From the NCBI GenBank assembly GCA_003427395.1, contig BFEA01000161.1, forward strand, positions 1,982,585 to 2,021,941: a DNA stretch of 39,357 nucleotides, given 5' to 3'. Position 1 is the first letter of the stretch; each line of letters opens with the position of its first letter. The notes below the pieces were generated by a model. It was not told where the DNA came from, did not search any database, and saw only the letters and a list, made by a program, of their open reading frames with translations. Positions 1 to 9,400 of this stretch are shown here, piece after piece. Source of the stretch: Chara braunii (lineage: Eukaryota > Streptophyta > Charophyceae > Charales > Characeae). The translations under genes were made by a program, and so were the position numbers.

Positions 1-172
1 CCATACGTTTGGCATGCCATTCCCTTTCTTCGTCCTTCGAGTTTTCCAAAACCGAATCAAGGATATTAATTGACGACGATATTCCTGTAATTGAGTTGGG
101 ACTTTTGGTGGAGAAGCATTGGCATGCGTTCGCTTAGAAAAGAGAGAAGGGATCATCATCATCATCATCGTT

Positions 173-427
173 ATGATGGAACTTAGAGAGAGTGGTAGTG
201 TTCAGAAGCCAGATAGGTTTGCAATAGAGAAGGCATCGGGAAGAACATGGAGGAGGTCGAGAGGCGGGAGAAGTTTGGTAGGCGTCTCTGCTCGCAAGAT
301 TTGGTGGTGGTTGGTTGCATTCCCTGTGTTGTGCCGAATGATGATGGCTGCAGTCGTTGGTTCGTCAGCAAGAGAGGTCAAGAAGCCGCTTCGCGTCCGC
401 CCTGATGGAACGTTCAAAATCCTGCAG
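173..427 (+). CDS. Probable first exon of a purple-acid-phosphatase-like metallophosphoesterase
   Basis: The exon has 85 codons from the ATG at 173 (a second in-frame ATG follows at 176). It starts with a basic, Arg-rich stretch (about residues 13-42), then a hydrophobic Trp-rich segment (about residues 43-63) that could be a signal anchor. It ends with LRVRPDGTFKILQ. That ending matches the segment just before the first metal-binding motif of plant purple acid phosphatases of the PAP14/16/28/29 type, which release phosphate from organic esters at the cell surface or in the secretory path. Codon CAG at 425-427 is followed directly by GTGAGT, so the exon would end at a phase-0 splice donor; read-through adds only 17 codons. 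No downstream exon with the metal-binding residues was found, so the gene either has a long intron or is a fragment. Family assignment rests on about 13 residues. The reading frame also runs upstream to 119 without an ATG. Confidence 0.5.
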
Positions 428-433
428 GTGAGT
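428..433 (+). other. Splice donor of the phosphatase-like exon
   Basis: CAG|GTGAGT matches the plant 5' splice-site consensus and falls exactly after the conserved ILQ, in phase 0. Confidence 0.5.
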
Positions 434-482
434 ACTACCAACTGTTCAAAGAAAAAAAGCTACCAACAACTGTTGTTGTAAG

Positions 483-1230
483 CATAGTATGCCTATCCTT
501 TGTCTTTTCTGTTCTGTTTTTTTGCTCCCCCCTCCCCCTTATTGTTTGCCCACGGTAACGATTTTGTCTGTATTGGTCCAATTTTAACTTATGGGGGGCA
601 TATATCTCAACTTAATGGGGGTATTTTGCAAACTATCCCAACAAACAAACAAGCAAACTATCCCAACAAACAAACAAGCAAACAAAGAAACACAGTTTGA
701 CAAACAAACAAAACTATAACAGCAGAAAAGGGCACAATTCAAGGAACAGTTGACCCAGAAAGGAATCACAAGCCAGCCAGCATACAACTGATTTGATGAC
801 AGGAGATTTCATAAAAAGCGAACGTTCTAAGAGGATTGATATGTTTGAAAAATAAAAAAGAAATTGGCGCACAAGGAGGTCTGTGGAAATGGACATTGAT
901 GATGATGAAGATGAACGAGGGACGAGGGATGAGGGATCGATCGAGGATACATGCACGATTGACGGGAGAAGAGGCGGCAGTTTACAAGGAGCCGATGATG
1001 ACGGTGATGATAAACGAAGGCTGAGGGATCGATAGTGGATGCATGCAGCAGGAACCAGACAGGGGGGATCATGGGCGACGAAGGAGACCGGGGCAGGTGA
1101 GTCGTGGAAGGAGGGGAGAGAGCACGATTGATGGGATGGACGAAGGAGTCGGGGGGAGGAGTTGAAGTTGTTAAGCACACCAGCCATATACTATCGGAAG
1201 AGCAAATTAAATAAAAAAACACGGGCAAGC
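483..1230. other. No gene seen; low-complexity sequence, possible intron
   Basis: No exon or known element recognised. It holds a CAAA-rich tract at 633-717 and, at about 890-1150, GA-rich sequence with imperfectly repeated phrases such as GAGGGATCGAT. The frames open on either strand here are low-complexity and show no family motif. Confidence 0.4.
633..682. repeat. 25-bp perfect tandem duplication
   Basis: Two identical 25-bp units lie head to tail (633-657 and 658-682). Each is CTATCCCA followed by CAAA-type repeats; more CAAA-rich sequence follows to about 717. Confidence 0.85.
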
Positions 1231-1240
1231 TCAACAGCAG

Positions 1241-1318
1241 TGTGTCTTCCCATGTTCTGACAGGAGATTCATTCATATTTTGCATATTTGGTGAGTGCTG
1301 GAGGGAAGGCCAAACGTG
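1241..1318 (+). repeat. Dispersed repeat family R1, copy A
   Basis: The copy reads CTTCCCATGTTCT, then GGAGATTCATTC, TATTTTGCA and TTTGGTGAGTGCTGGAG. The same phrases recur at 1347, 1438, 1942, 2206, 2313, 26433 and 27148. Several copies follow an A-rich tract, which suggests retroposed units in which one unit's A-tail abuts the next. Confidence 0.6.
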
Positions 1319-1346
1319 GACTACCAAAAAAGGGGAAAAAAACACA

Positions 1347-1381
1347 GTATGTCTTCTCGTATTCTAGCGGGAGAATCATAG
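1347..1381 (+). repeat. Repeat family R1, copy B (partial)
   Basis: Contains GTCTTCTCGTATTCTAGCGG followed by GAGAATCAT, the left half of the R1 unit, after an A/G-rich tract. Confidence 0.5.
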
Positions 1382-1437
1382 TGTGAGCATGCCCTAACCG
1401 CTGCACTCACAAGGCTACCACCCCCAAAAAAAAAAAG

Positions 1438-1580
1438 TGGTGCATCTTCCCATTTTCTGGTAGTAGATCCATTCTCATTTTGCACATTGGGTGAATGCTG
1501 GAGCCAAGGCCCAATGGGATACACGTGCTCAGAACAAAGCAGAGAGTTTCGTATCTTTTACGTTCTGTCTTCTGTGCATT
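1438..1580 (+). repeat. Repeat family R1, copy C (longest)
   Basis: This copy follows an A11 run. It carries the left half (CATCTTCCCATTTTCTGG, ATTCTCATTTTGCACATTGG) and a right half (GAATGCTGGAGCCAAGG, GATACACG, AAGCAGAGAGTTTCGTATC). The right half is shared with the copy at 2206-2290. Confidence 0.6.
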
Positions 1581-1941
1581 GGACCCCGACACGTCCAAAC
1601 GCGCTGCTATGTACTTGTGTTTGAACATGAGAGCTAAGAAGCACCGTGGACCTTCGCCGCTTAAAAAAAAAAAAGAAACGGCCGAACACAAACGCCACCT
1701 GCTAGCCGCAAAACAACCAACCAACCAAACAAACAAACAAACGGGTCCTCCACTGCAGCGCCCTGTCCCATGCTGTTCCTGGGGCCCGTCACAGATTTAC
1801 GCTGGGCCCAGGGCGGGCGTCAGTTGAGGGCTGGGTTAGTCTTTAGTATTGAACAAGCGGATGCCCGCCGCGGCTGCGGCTGCGGCGGGGGCCATGACCA
1901 GGGGTAAAAAAAAAAAGAAAAAAAGAACGTACAACAACAGC

Positions 1942-1988
1942 TGTGTACCTTCCCATGTTCCAGTGCAAGATTCATCCTCATTTTGCAA
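1942..1988 (+). repeat. Repeat family R1, copy D (partial)
   Basis: GTACCTTCCCATGTTCCAG and GATTCATCCTCATTTTGC match the left half of R1. An A/AAG-rich run precedes it. Confidence 0.5.
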
Positions 1989-2106
1989 AAGAAAAGAAAA
2001 GATGATCACCACCCCCACTGCTCCGCTACGCCTCTCCCCGACCACCTTCCCCTACTCCTTGGCCACCTTCCCGTGCCCCTCCCTGCCATCATCCTCTTCT
2101 CTTGGT

Positions 2107-2206
2107 GAGCTGATAGTGGTTTTACTCGTGAAGTTCCATCATCTGGATTCGAACACAGGTCCGTATTTCAACAGTTTATTGGTGTACCAACTGAGTTAGG
2201 GTCTGT
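2107..2206 (-). mobile_element. tRNA-headed SINE (family S1), copy 1
   Basis: On the minus strand the head reads CCTAACTCAGTTGGT (2186-2200), a good RNA polymerase III A box, and GTGTTCGAATCC (2145-2156), a good B box. The spacing is tRNA-like. A non-tRNA part shared with the copy at 2471-2527 follows. It is not a tRNA gene: no full cloverleaf closes. SINEs of this type are transcribed from the A/B boxes and moved by LINE enzymes. Confidence 0.65.
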
Positions 2207-2376
2207 GGTATATTTGGTTAGTTCTGGAGCCAGGAGCGACCGGATACGCGCCTGGACAACGAAGCAGTTTCATATTTTTTGTCTTTGGCCCAAGTAAGGG
2301 CAGAAAAAAAAAGTGGTGTATCTTCAACGCTCCCAGCGGGGAGATTCACTCTCATTTTGAACATTTGGTGAGTTCC
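2206..2376 (+). repeat. Repeat family R1, copies E (right half) and F (left half)
   Basis: 2206-2290 matches the right half of copy C (TTCTGGAGCCAGG, GGATACGCGCC, GAAGCAGTTTCATAT). After an A9 run, 2313-2376 matches the left half (GTGGTGTATCTTC, GGGGAGATTCAC, TCTCATTTTGAACATTTGG). The alternation of halves separated by A-runs fits a chain of retroposed units. Confidence 0.5.
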
Positions 2377-2470
2377 ACGGTTGCACATGTGGTGACTCTG
2401 GTGAGTTCATTTTTGCTTTTTTTTTTTTTTTCTTTCTTTATAAGGGCGACTACCTCCAGATATCACCATT

Positions 2471-2527
2471 GAGCTGATAGTGGTTTTACTTGTGAAGTTC
2501 CACCATCTGGATTCGAACACATGTCTG
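2471..2527 (-). mobile_element. SINE family S1, copy 2 (lacks the A box)
   Basis: Nearly identical over 57 bp to 2107-2163, including the B-box complement GGATTCGAACAC. The match ends where the A box would lie and is followed by CACCCC and A-runs, so this copy is truncated at its 5' end. Confidence 0.65.
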
Positions 2528-2640
2528 CATGTCAGCACCCCACAAAAAAAGTCAAAAAAAAAAAAAGACCTACTGGGGCGAGGTCCCACTAGCAACGGGA
2601 TAGGATAGAAACGAGTTTGCGGGGCAGTTGAGTGACCCAA

Positions 2641-4460
2641 ATCCTGCCGTGCACTACTCGTGATCCCACCGTCAGTATTTTACATGTATTACCCAAAAAA
2701 GTAAGGAGATCTTCGTTCCCCTCCTCCTCTCCTTAACACTGGGCATGCCCGTGCAAAGACAGCTTCCCGCCAGAATCTTTTCAATAGGTTGGGGGTGTGG
2801 CCAAACCCAAACGAGGTTGGGGTCGGCCTTAGCCCACTGGATAGAAGATTTTCAGCATTTTACTTGCTGNTGTGCAATTATCTCATTGGGTGGAGCCCTC
2901 CTTCAATCACGGAGTATATGGAGGGTGTCAGGATCACTGCTGTCAGAAGTCGAGTTTATTCCAGAAAATGTGGCGGTTACTTTGTTGAAGTTTGTTCACT
3001 GTTTTTGCAACCACCCGCATCAGATCATTTGTGATCTGATGGCTGGGAAGCATGCTGCTGTGATTTCCGGTGTGAGGTCTCTGTTTCTTCTTTTTTTTTT
3101 GGCCTTTTTCCTGTTTTCTCAGCCCAGAAATTCGTAATGAACTTGTCTGGCCGCTGCCACTCAGTGTCACACTGGATCGGCCACACTCCTATCCCACTGC
3201 TAATGGGACCTCGCCCCTGGGAGCTACTCCACATGGCCCTAAGAACACCACAGGCAGATCTCGTTGTCGTTTTGCACGAACAGCATCCCCACAAAAAGCC
3301 AAAAAAAAAAAAAATTGACTCCACGTGGCCCTAGAGTACTACAGCCCTCGCTCCACTGCTCACCAGTTTAAACAAATCTGCTTGTATAATACAGGAAGAT
3401 ACATGAAAAGCAAACAACAAATCTACCGAAAAAAAACAACAACGAACGGATGACTCTGAACTTCGCTGTGCTATGAACTTGTATTCAAACATGTGCCGGC
3501 GCGACTTAGGAACAGCAGCGTTTCGTTGGGCCCGCCCCTTATCCCCACGGCTTTCCCAACACTGGAAGGCGGGTCTGCGTGGGAACATCACGTGAGACCC
3601 GCTATTTGCTTTAAGAGTGTTAAGGAAGGAAATGAACCAGAACCAATGCCCAAAGTCTCTCCTTACTGCCAGCCACTCAAGAGGTCCACCATAGCCAACT
3701 CATACACCTTCCTCCTCCTTGGTCGAGCAGGTGGCTATGGCGGACTATCGGAGTGAAGCTCAAATGTTCAAAGGACGAGGCAAAGCTAATGTGTCCCTCC
3801 TACTATGTCCGCCAAGACTAGTACTACCGCAGTACTAGTCTTGTAGGTGCCAACCCCTAACTGGGGCCTTCCAGGTGCAGCGCCAACCAAGAAGATGAGG
3901 ATGCAGACCACCATAGCCAGGTAAGCACCCCGGCCACTCTCCTTCTTGTTCACCATCTTCTTCCTCCTCCTACTTCCCCCGAGTCTCCTCCTTGGTCCTC
4001 CCCACGGTAACCAAGGTGGAGCCCCAAGCCTGCGTTCTTTCTCCCCAGTGCTGCAGTGCTGAGCACTGGCTCCAGCAGCATGTCGCCAAACTTGCAAGCC
4101 ACCAAATGTGGGCCATTATGAGGCAGAGCCTCTCGCCCCCCCACCCCCCGAATATATACTGGAGTATTGCCCCTTCGTGTGGTTGCTTCTAGTCAGGAGC
4201 TGAAACTGGGGGTCCCCGTTAACCACGTGTGAGGCAGCACGACCTCAAGTCTCCCGGTACTGCTGCGTTTCGGAGGGAAACATCATTGCAGTCTGAAATC
4301 CGCTGCTGCAGGCTGCAGACTCTGCCTACCTACACGATATTTGAGTGTTTTGCAACCTACGCAGGCCTAGCCTCTCTTTAATTTCCCGCTCCACTCTCAC
4401 AAAAGCACGGCCACAGGTAAGTACCCAGCCGATGGGGATTCTCAGCACATAAGTACCCCA
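2641..4460. other. No gene seen
   Basis: No exon or known element recognised. Poly-A/T runs lie at about 3091-3102 and 3300-3313, and a short perfect hairpin at 3813-3843. The sequence around 4195-4235 (GTTAACGGGGACCC on the minus strand) resembles 8388-8401, so part of it is probably a dispersed repeat. Confidence 0.4.
3813..3843. repeat. Perfect 13-bp inverted repeat with a 5-nt loop
   Basis: CAAGACTAGTACT (3813-3825) and AGTACTAGTCTTG (3831-3843) are exact reverse complements around ACCGC. There is no T-run after it and no gene beside it, so no terminator role is claimed. Confidence 0.8.
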
Positions 4461-4466
4461 GTGAGT

Positions 4467-4499
<33 letters not shown>

Positions 4500-4528
4500 G
4501 CACGCACGCACGCACACACGCACGCACG

Positions 4529-4585
<57 letters not shown>
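4467..4585. repeat. (CA)n microsatellite with CACG interruptions
   Basis: About 119 bp of CA dinucleotides with a central GCAC/CACG-rich part near 4496-4532. Open frames through it are artefacts of the repeat. Confidence 0.95.
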
Positions 4586-4586
<1 letters not shown>

Positions 4587-4763
4587 ATGCAATCATGCAG
4601 AGAGGCAAACACATGGAAACTCAGCAATCAGGCACACACACCAACTTAGAAATCTTATGATATACGGGAGAGAATCTCAGCAAGTAACTCAAACAAGCGG
4701 CAGCAAAACTCAGAAAACAGCAGGTTTCTCAGACAGCAATTCTGCAGGTCATTACACATACAG

Positions 4764-4864
4764 ATTTACAAAATGATGTCCTTCGGGACATCCGTTAAAA
4801 CTGGAACGATACAGCGAATGAAGATTAGCATGAAAAAAAAACAACAACAAATTTACAAAATGAT
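4764..4864 (+). pseudogene. U6 snRNA retropseudogene with 14-bp target-site duplication
   Basis: Positions 4778-4832 match the 5' half of U6 snRNA from its first G: GTCCTTCGGGACATCC, then TGGAACGATACAG and GAAGATTAGCATG. Two single-base losses, a 4-bp insertion and a few substitutions separate it from the usual plant sequence. The U6 part stops after GATTAGCATG and continues into an A-rich tail (4833-4850). The 14-mer ATTTACAAAATGAT occurs exactly on both sides (4764-4777 and 4851-4864), as expected for target-primed insertion by a LINE. It cannot work as a U6 gene: the 3' half is missing and no promoter is seen upstream. Confidence 0.88.
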
Positions 4865-6058
4865 CAAAATTGAAATACTTACCAAGCTGCTAAAAGGTTG
4901 CCATAATTGGGACGAAAATCTGACGACGGTCGTGAACAGCATCCCTGATGGGTGGAAAGAACTACTGAAAGAAAAGTTTTCATGGAAATAAGGAGAACGG
5001 GGGGTGCTGATTCAGGAATTAGCACCCGAGAAAGCATATACCGGTTTCGCCGCAGATGCCCAGGCTCAGACCTCTCAGGAGTATTCATGTCGTTTTCCCA
5101 TAAACCGTACGAGTCCCAACTCGCTCTCTATCCACAATATTGACCCTCAGGAAACAATCCTCGATACTTATACGCTTCGCAAGATAAGAGTATTGGGAAT
5201 CTGGCCGATCTGGCCGAAATCAATACTCCAAATGAACACAGCGATCCGGGACCTGGAATTCGACCCAGAAGAATGGGCCTGGCTCTCAGGAAGCAACAGA
5301 TTCTGTACGACTCCCATTCAGATAACACAGTACACGGTCAAAATGGGTTACAGCCTTACAGGATGTTACTGAAAACGAAGGACCCCGAACCTGTAATCAA
5401 GGAGCGCTGGTCCAAATTGTTAGGACAGAGAATGGAGCCGATCCCCGAATTTCCCTGGCAAAAATACAAGTCTATCCGACCAGTCAAATTAGAAGCCTCC
5501 AATGGCTGATTACCTATAATGCCCTCCCAGTGAACATTTGGCTACACATCCGAAGGAAGAACAGCGACCCGAACAGCTCAGAATGTTGCCTGGTGTGCTC
5601 GGACAACGAACAAGAGGATCTCACACATTGCCTGATAACGTGCAAGTTTGCTTCTGACATATGGGCGAGAGAGTCTCAGCACTCCGGGACCACTTATTTC
5701 CTTCCTCCCTACTTGAACACCCAATTCAACTTCTCCTATGGACTAACATCCCAGCCCATTTCCATAAAAGCCCGAACGCACATGGTTTGGAATCATTAGG
5801 AAAGTGACTCTCTGGGTCATCTGGAAGGAAAGGTGCAACAGAACCATTGACAAGTACAGTAATCAGGCGGAGCAGGTCTGGGAAGAAACGAAACTCTTTA
5901 TGGAAACGGATATTCGATGCCAATGGAAGAAGGTCCAACTCCAGATTCAGCAGAGCCCCGAGAAGCAACAAGAACTAATGTCCAAGTTCAAGACGGTACG
6001 GTTAGTCAACGGGAAGATAGCCGACATTCATGCGCTGCAAATCAGATGGAAGGAGTGA
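4865..6058 (+). pseudogene. LINE reverse-transcriptase C-terminal region, broken
   Basis: Coding similarity runs through at least four frames (about 4865-4991, 5004-5372, 5273-5509, 5530-5799 and 5804-6058), so several frameshifts and stops are present. The segment at 5530-5799 holds the zinc-finger-like CLVC...HCLITC pattern seen in plant LINE ORF2 C-termini (zf-RVT). The last segment, LWVIWKERCNR, aligns with LWTVWKRRCQR of the longer copy. The catalytic RT motifs lie upstream of the truncation and are absent. Confidence 0.8.
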
Positions 6059-6415
6059 CATAACTCAGAGACTTCCCAAAGAACAAGAGTGTCTCTACTG
6101 GCTGGACAACAGGACTATGGGATATATGACTCTCCAATGACAACTCACTGTTCTAAGTTCCCTGTTTTTCTTGTAGTAATAGCATACCTGACAGGCCACG
6201 ATAGAGGAGCCTGAGAGGAATTTCACGGACAGGCAAGCTGATAGTCAATCCCACAGATCTGTGGAGCAATCAATGGTGATTAGGGTCCCTTCCGCCAGAC
6301 GGAAGGGAGCGCGTGTGGGTACCTTCATGTAATCCTGTTGATATGACTTGCCGGGGGAATAGGAACCGGACTGATGCTCCCCAGAACGGACATGGAGCCA
6401 GGGCCATAAGGACCT

Positions 6416-6416
<1 letters not shown>
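6059..6416 (+). other. LINE copy 2 3' UTR
   Basis: Non-coding. Three blocks (6235-6252, 6342-6364 and 6378-6387) match the reverse complement of 8680-8815 in the same order. This defines a shared family 3' end, probably the site recognised by the LINE reverse transcriptase. Confidence 0.7.
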
Positions 6417-6464
<48 letters not shown>

Positions 6465-6620
6465 CTAAGAAGAAGAAGAAGAAGAAGAAGAAGAAAATAC
6501 TGACCAAGCAGAAGCATCATATGCAGCTCCAAATGCGTGCCAGTAGATCCTATATTAAAAAACAATTCTGAAGTGGCCATGCGTATACTACTATACAGTG
6601 TATAGTACTGTATACACTAT

Positions 6621-6621
<1 letters not shown>

Positions 6622-6651
<30 letters not shown>
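6622..6651. repeat. T30 homopolymer next to a near-palindromic AT stretch
   Basis: Thirty T follow CTATACAGTGTATAG-type sequence at 6590-6620, which is nearly self-complementary. It could be the A-tail of a minus-strand retroposon, but no body was recognised. Confidence 0.7.
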
Positions 6652-6652
<1 letters not shown>

Positions 6653-6659
6653 TTGTCCC

Positions 6660-7380
6660 ATGTACAGGTTGACTGCCCTACGCATGTGTCTTGTTTTCTG
6701 ACACAGGATTAGATAATTAATTTGTTATCCTAAATTTTAAATTTTGTTTTGTTATCCTAAATTTAAAAACAATGATTAATTCAAGATATAGGCGCCTTGC
6801 TTTCAGGTTTATTTATGGGCACCCGCAGCGCCAATAAGCATCATGCCAGAATCACAAGGCAGGCTGCCTTGACATGAAAGAAGCCCGCATGTCCACAGCA
6901 AAAAGGGAAAATTTTGGCCATTTGTCATTCGGATTGACCATGAGGCCCAAAACGGGCATTTTGTTTTCTTTAAAAGAAAAATCATTTCCCCAAAATTCTC
7001 AAATTGATCATTTTCCCCACAATCTTGAAAGATGCCATACAAAATGAAGCACTCCACCCAGAAATTTAAAATCCACACATGATTGAACTTATTGCGAAGC
7101 AGCAGGTGTTTCACACAGGCGTAGCCTGTGGGGTCCGCTTGTTATTGTTAAGAAGAAGAAGCTGGGGGAGTAATTGGAGGTTGGAGATGGTGGCGGGATG
7201 AAGTGGGATTGACATTGGTCTTTGCTGGTGTTCATATTCTTCTTCTTCTTTGGATTCTTCCATTCTTATTTCTTCTTCTTCCTTTGTCTATTTTTCTCTG
7301 AGTTCTTTCATTTCAGTTGCAATTGAACAGCATTGTCTTTCTCTGAGTTGTTGCACAGCAAGATAGCCAGGATCATAACA
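6660..7380. other. No gene seen
   Basis: AT-rich sequence without family motifs. A short imperfect duplication (TTATCCTAAATTT) occurs at 6726-6770, and small GAA/TTC clusters at 7150-7158 and 7240-7280. Confidence 0.4.
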
Positions 7381-7384
7381 TATG

Positions 7385-7720
7385 CTATTTTTAGAATGCA
7401 TACATGTACGTATGCATGCATGTCGTATCCATCCATGGACACAAGTATGCACTTATGCATGGATGAACGCATACATGCACGCAGGCATACATACACACAC
7501 ACACACTGTTTTTATCATTTTCTATGCTATTTTTACAATGCATACGTATTAGTATGCATGTATGCATGCATGTATCCATGCATGGATGCATGCTCGCACA
7601 CAGGCATCATACACGTACACATCCATCCATGCAGGCATACATGCATGTATACATGGATGAATGCGTGCAGTGCAGGCGCATATGCAATGCCATATCCATG
7701 TCTGCATGCATGCCCGTGGC
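7385..7720. repeat. Cryptic simple repeat of CATG/CATA/ATGC words
   Basis: About 330 bp built from interleaved GCATGCATG, ATACATG and CATCCATGCA words with an (AC)n core near 7490-7507. It includes a rough duplication of TTTTTA.AATGCATAC (7388 and 7530). Open frames on both strands are Cys/Met/His-rich artefacts. Confidence 0.75.
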
Positions 7721-7779
7721 ATAAGACTGAGTGGCATAAGGCTCTGGCAGACCACCATTCAGTGACTTTAGGAATCCAG

Positions 7780-7928
7780 TAGGTATTATGTTACACGCTG
7801 AGCCTGCACATGGGGCCCATTCCCGGGGCACGACGGTTGCTGAGGGGCCCCCAGGCCGCATGCCCATCAGACGCGCCATGGAGGCCCACGGCGGCCCCCA
7901 GGCCGCAGGTTTCGATTTCAGGCAGCAT

Positions 7929-7959
<31 letters not shown>

Positions 7960-8400
7960 TTTGCTGTCCTATTTTTGTCTGTTCAGACGTCGTTTCAGAC
8001 TTGCAGTCCCCAAGACTACGCCTTGGGCTGGGTACAACAGGGGCAGGGCAGGGCCGGGCCGTTTGAGACCAGGCACGTTTTTGCGCCTTGCAGCATCAGC
8101 AGCACAGTCTGGACGCCCGGTAGGGGCCCAGACCGAGTGGGCCGTTTGTGGCCAGCATCAGCGGCATGCCCAGCCAGGCCCAGTGCTACTTATAGCTGGG
8201 CTACGGCTGGGCACTTACACAGTTTGAGTAGCTCACTTCTTGGGCGACACGCTGCTGGACCCGCACCGCATGTGACAGCGCTGCGCTGCGTTAGAGTAGA
8301 AGTGTAGCTAGGCAGAGGGGCGGAGGCCATATTTGCATTCGGCGAGCTCACCTGGCGCCATCGCTGGGGCTCCACGCCCATAAACGGTTAACAGGGACCC
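7780..8400. other. GC-rich segment without a recognisable gene
   Basis: Contains GGCCCCCAGGCCGCA twice (near 7846-7860 and 7893-7907) and GGGCCGTTTG twice (near 8056 and 8139). No protein family is recognisable in the frames here. Confidence 0.35.
7926..7962. repeat. (ATTT)n microsatellite
   Basis: About nine ATTT units in a row. Confidence 0.95.
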
Positions 8401-8441
8401 CACTTTTCAGCCCTGGTTAAACCCTTCAACCCTGAAAAGTG
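8401..8441. repeat. Perfect 10-bp inverted repeat
   Basis: CACTTTTCAG (8401-8410) pairs exactly with CTGAAAAGTG (8432-8441) around a 21-nt loop. Confidence 0.75.
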
Positions 8442-8578
8442 CATTGGAGATCATTTTTTTTAGTTTTTTCTGTTGTTTTTCTTTTGCCCTGTTGGGTTTT
8501 GTTATAAATGGTCTGACAAGTGGTCTGAAAATTGAGGCCTCCGTTAACCGTCTCTCCCATCTCCCCTCCCTCCTACCT

Positions 8579-8643
8579 TCCTTCTTCTTCTTCTTCTTCT
8601 TCTTCTTCTTCTTCTTTCTTCTTCTTTTTTTTTTTTTTTTTTT
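8579..8643 (-). repeat. LINE 3' tail: A19 followed by (GAA)n
   Basis: Plus strand: (TTC)n at 8579-8624, then T19 at 8625-8643, directly next to the LINE 3' UTR. The other LINE copy also ends at an (AAG)n run. Confidence 0.8.
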
Positions 8644-9400
8644 AAATAAACCCAGCTCCTTCTATTCTGGGGAGTGTCAGTCCGGTTACTATTCCACCGG
8701 CAAGTCACAGCATAATACATTACAGATTAAGAACACACGCTTCCTCCCGTCCGGCCGAAGGACCCCTGAACAGCATTGATTAGTCCACCCTTGGTGGAGG
8801 ATTGACTATCAGCTTGCCTTGAGTCTCTCTTCCCTCTCAGATCTTCCCTAACAGCTCTGCCAGGAATCCCTGTTAAACCTAGGAAGAGATCCTCCCTTGC
8901 TGCCTTGTAACCTACCTTCCTCTTTTTACCAATCCTTCACAAAAGCTGTGTTCCCCCCTATTCCCCATAAACCCTTTCTCTGCCTTTTAGGTGTTGTAAA
9001 ACCCTAAACCCTAAACCCTGTTTCCTCCCCTGACGCTTTAATTGGTATCCCTTATCCCTTATTCTCCCCCTTCAGTACTTGACATCCTTCTCCTTTCGAA
9101 CTGGCTGTACGTCCCTTCCCTGCTGCTCCCTCTCTTTTGCCCTAGCCCCGTTTGTGTCTCAGTCCTGTCCTTGCGAGGTTAGACTTATTTTAACTGGGTC
9201 TGAGGTTCCCTCCCTTTGCCTTCTCTTCTGTGGACCGTTCCTCCTTCCCGTGGCTTATGGTAGTCCAAGCTCCTGATCCCCATTCTCATCCTGATATGGC
9301 GGGTCCTGAAGATCATCCTTAAACCAATGGAAGCGCAAGGCTTTCCCTTCCAATGAAGCCACCTTGCCCCCTGCTAGAACCTTTGTCCGAAACTTGTTAA
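8644..9400 (-). other. LINE copy 1 3' UTR
   Basis: 757 bp without a coding frame. The distal 170 bp match the 3' UTR of the copy at 6.1-6.4 kb. It carries three telomere-type repeats at 8999-9019. Confidence 0.7.
8999..9019. repeat. Interstitial telomere-type repeat, three AAACCCT units
   Basis: Exactly three AAACCCT units, the Arabidopsis-type telomere sequence, inside the LINE 3' UTR. Confidence 0.85.

Larger units (their letters stand above)
4650..6495 (+). mobile_element. 5'-truncated LINE (same superfamily as the LINE at 8.6-17 kb), copy 2
   Basis: Only the C-terminal third of the EN-RT frame and the 3' UTR are present. Shared landmarks with the other copy are GCH..ENL near 4895-4925, LRKIRV near 5176-5193, LE[FY]DP.EWAW near 5251-5280, the Cys/His finger near 5586-5660 and a Trp/Lys-rich end at 5804-6058. 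The 3' UTR also matches: CAAGCTGATAGTCAATCC (6235-6252), GACTTGCCGG then GGAATAG, and CTCCCCAGAA (6378-6387). It ends in T48 (6417-6464) and (AAG)n (6467-6495). The region 4650-4763 is weakly LINE-like (FLRQ and FC residues), so the 5' limit is uncertain. Confidence 0.8.

Noticed and set aside
3813-3843. Transcription terminator
   Set aside because: A perfect hairpin, but without a T-run, without an upstream gene and in a eukaryotic context.
4326-4649. Cys/Val- or His/Thr-rich proteins over the (CA)n tract
   Set aside because: Simple-repeat translation without start context or family motifs.
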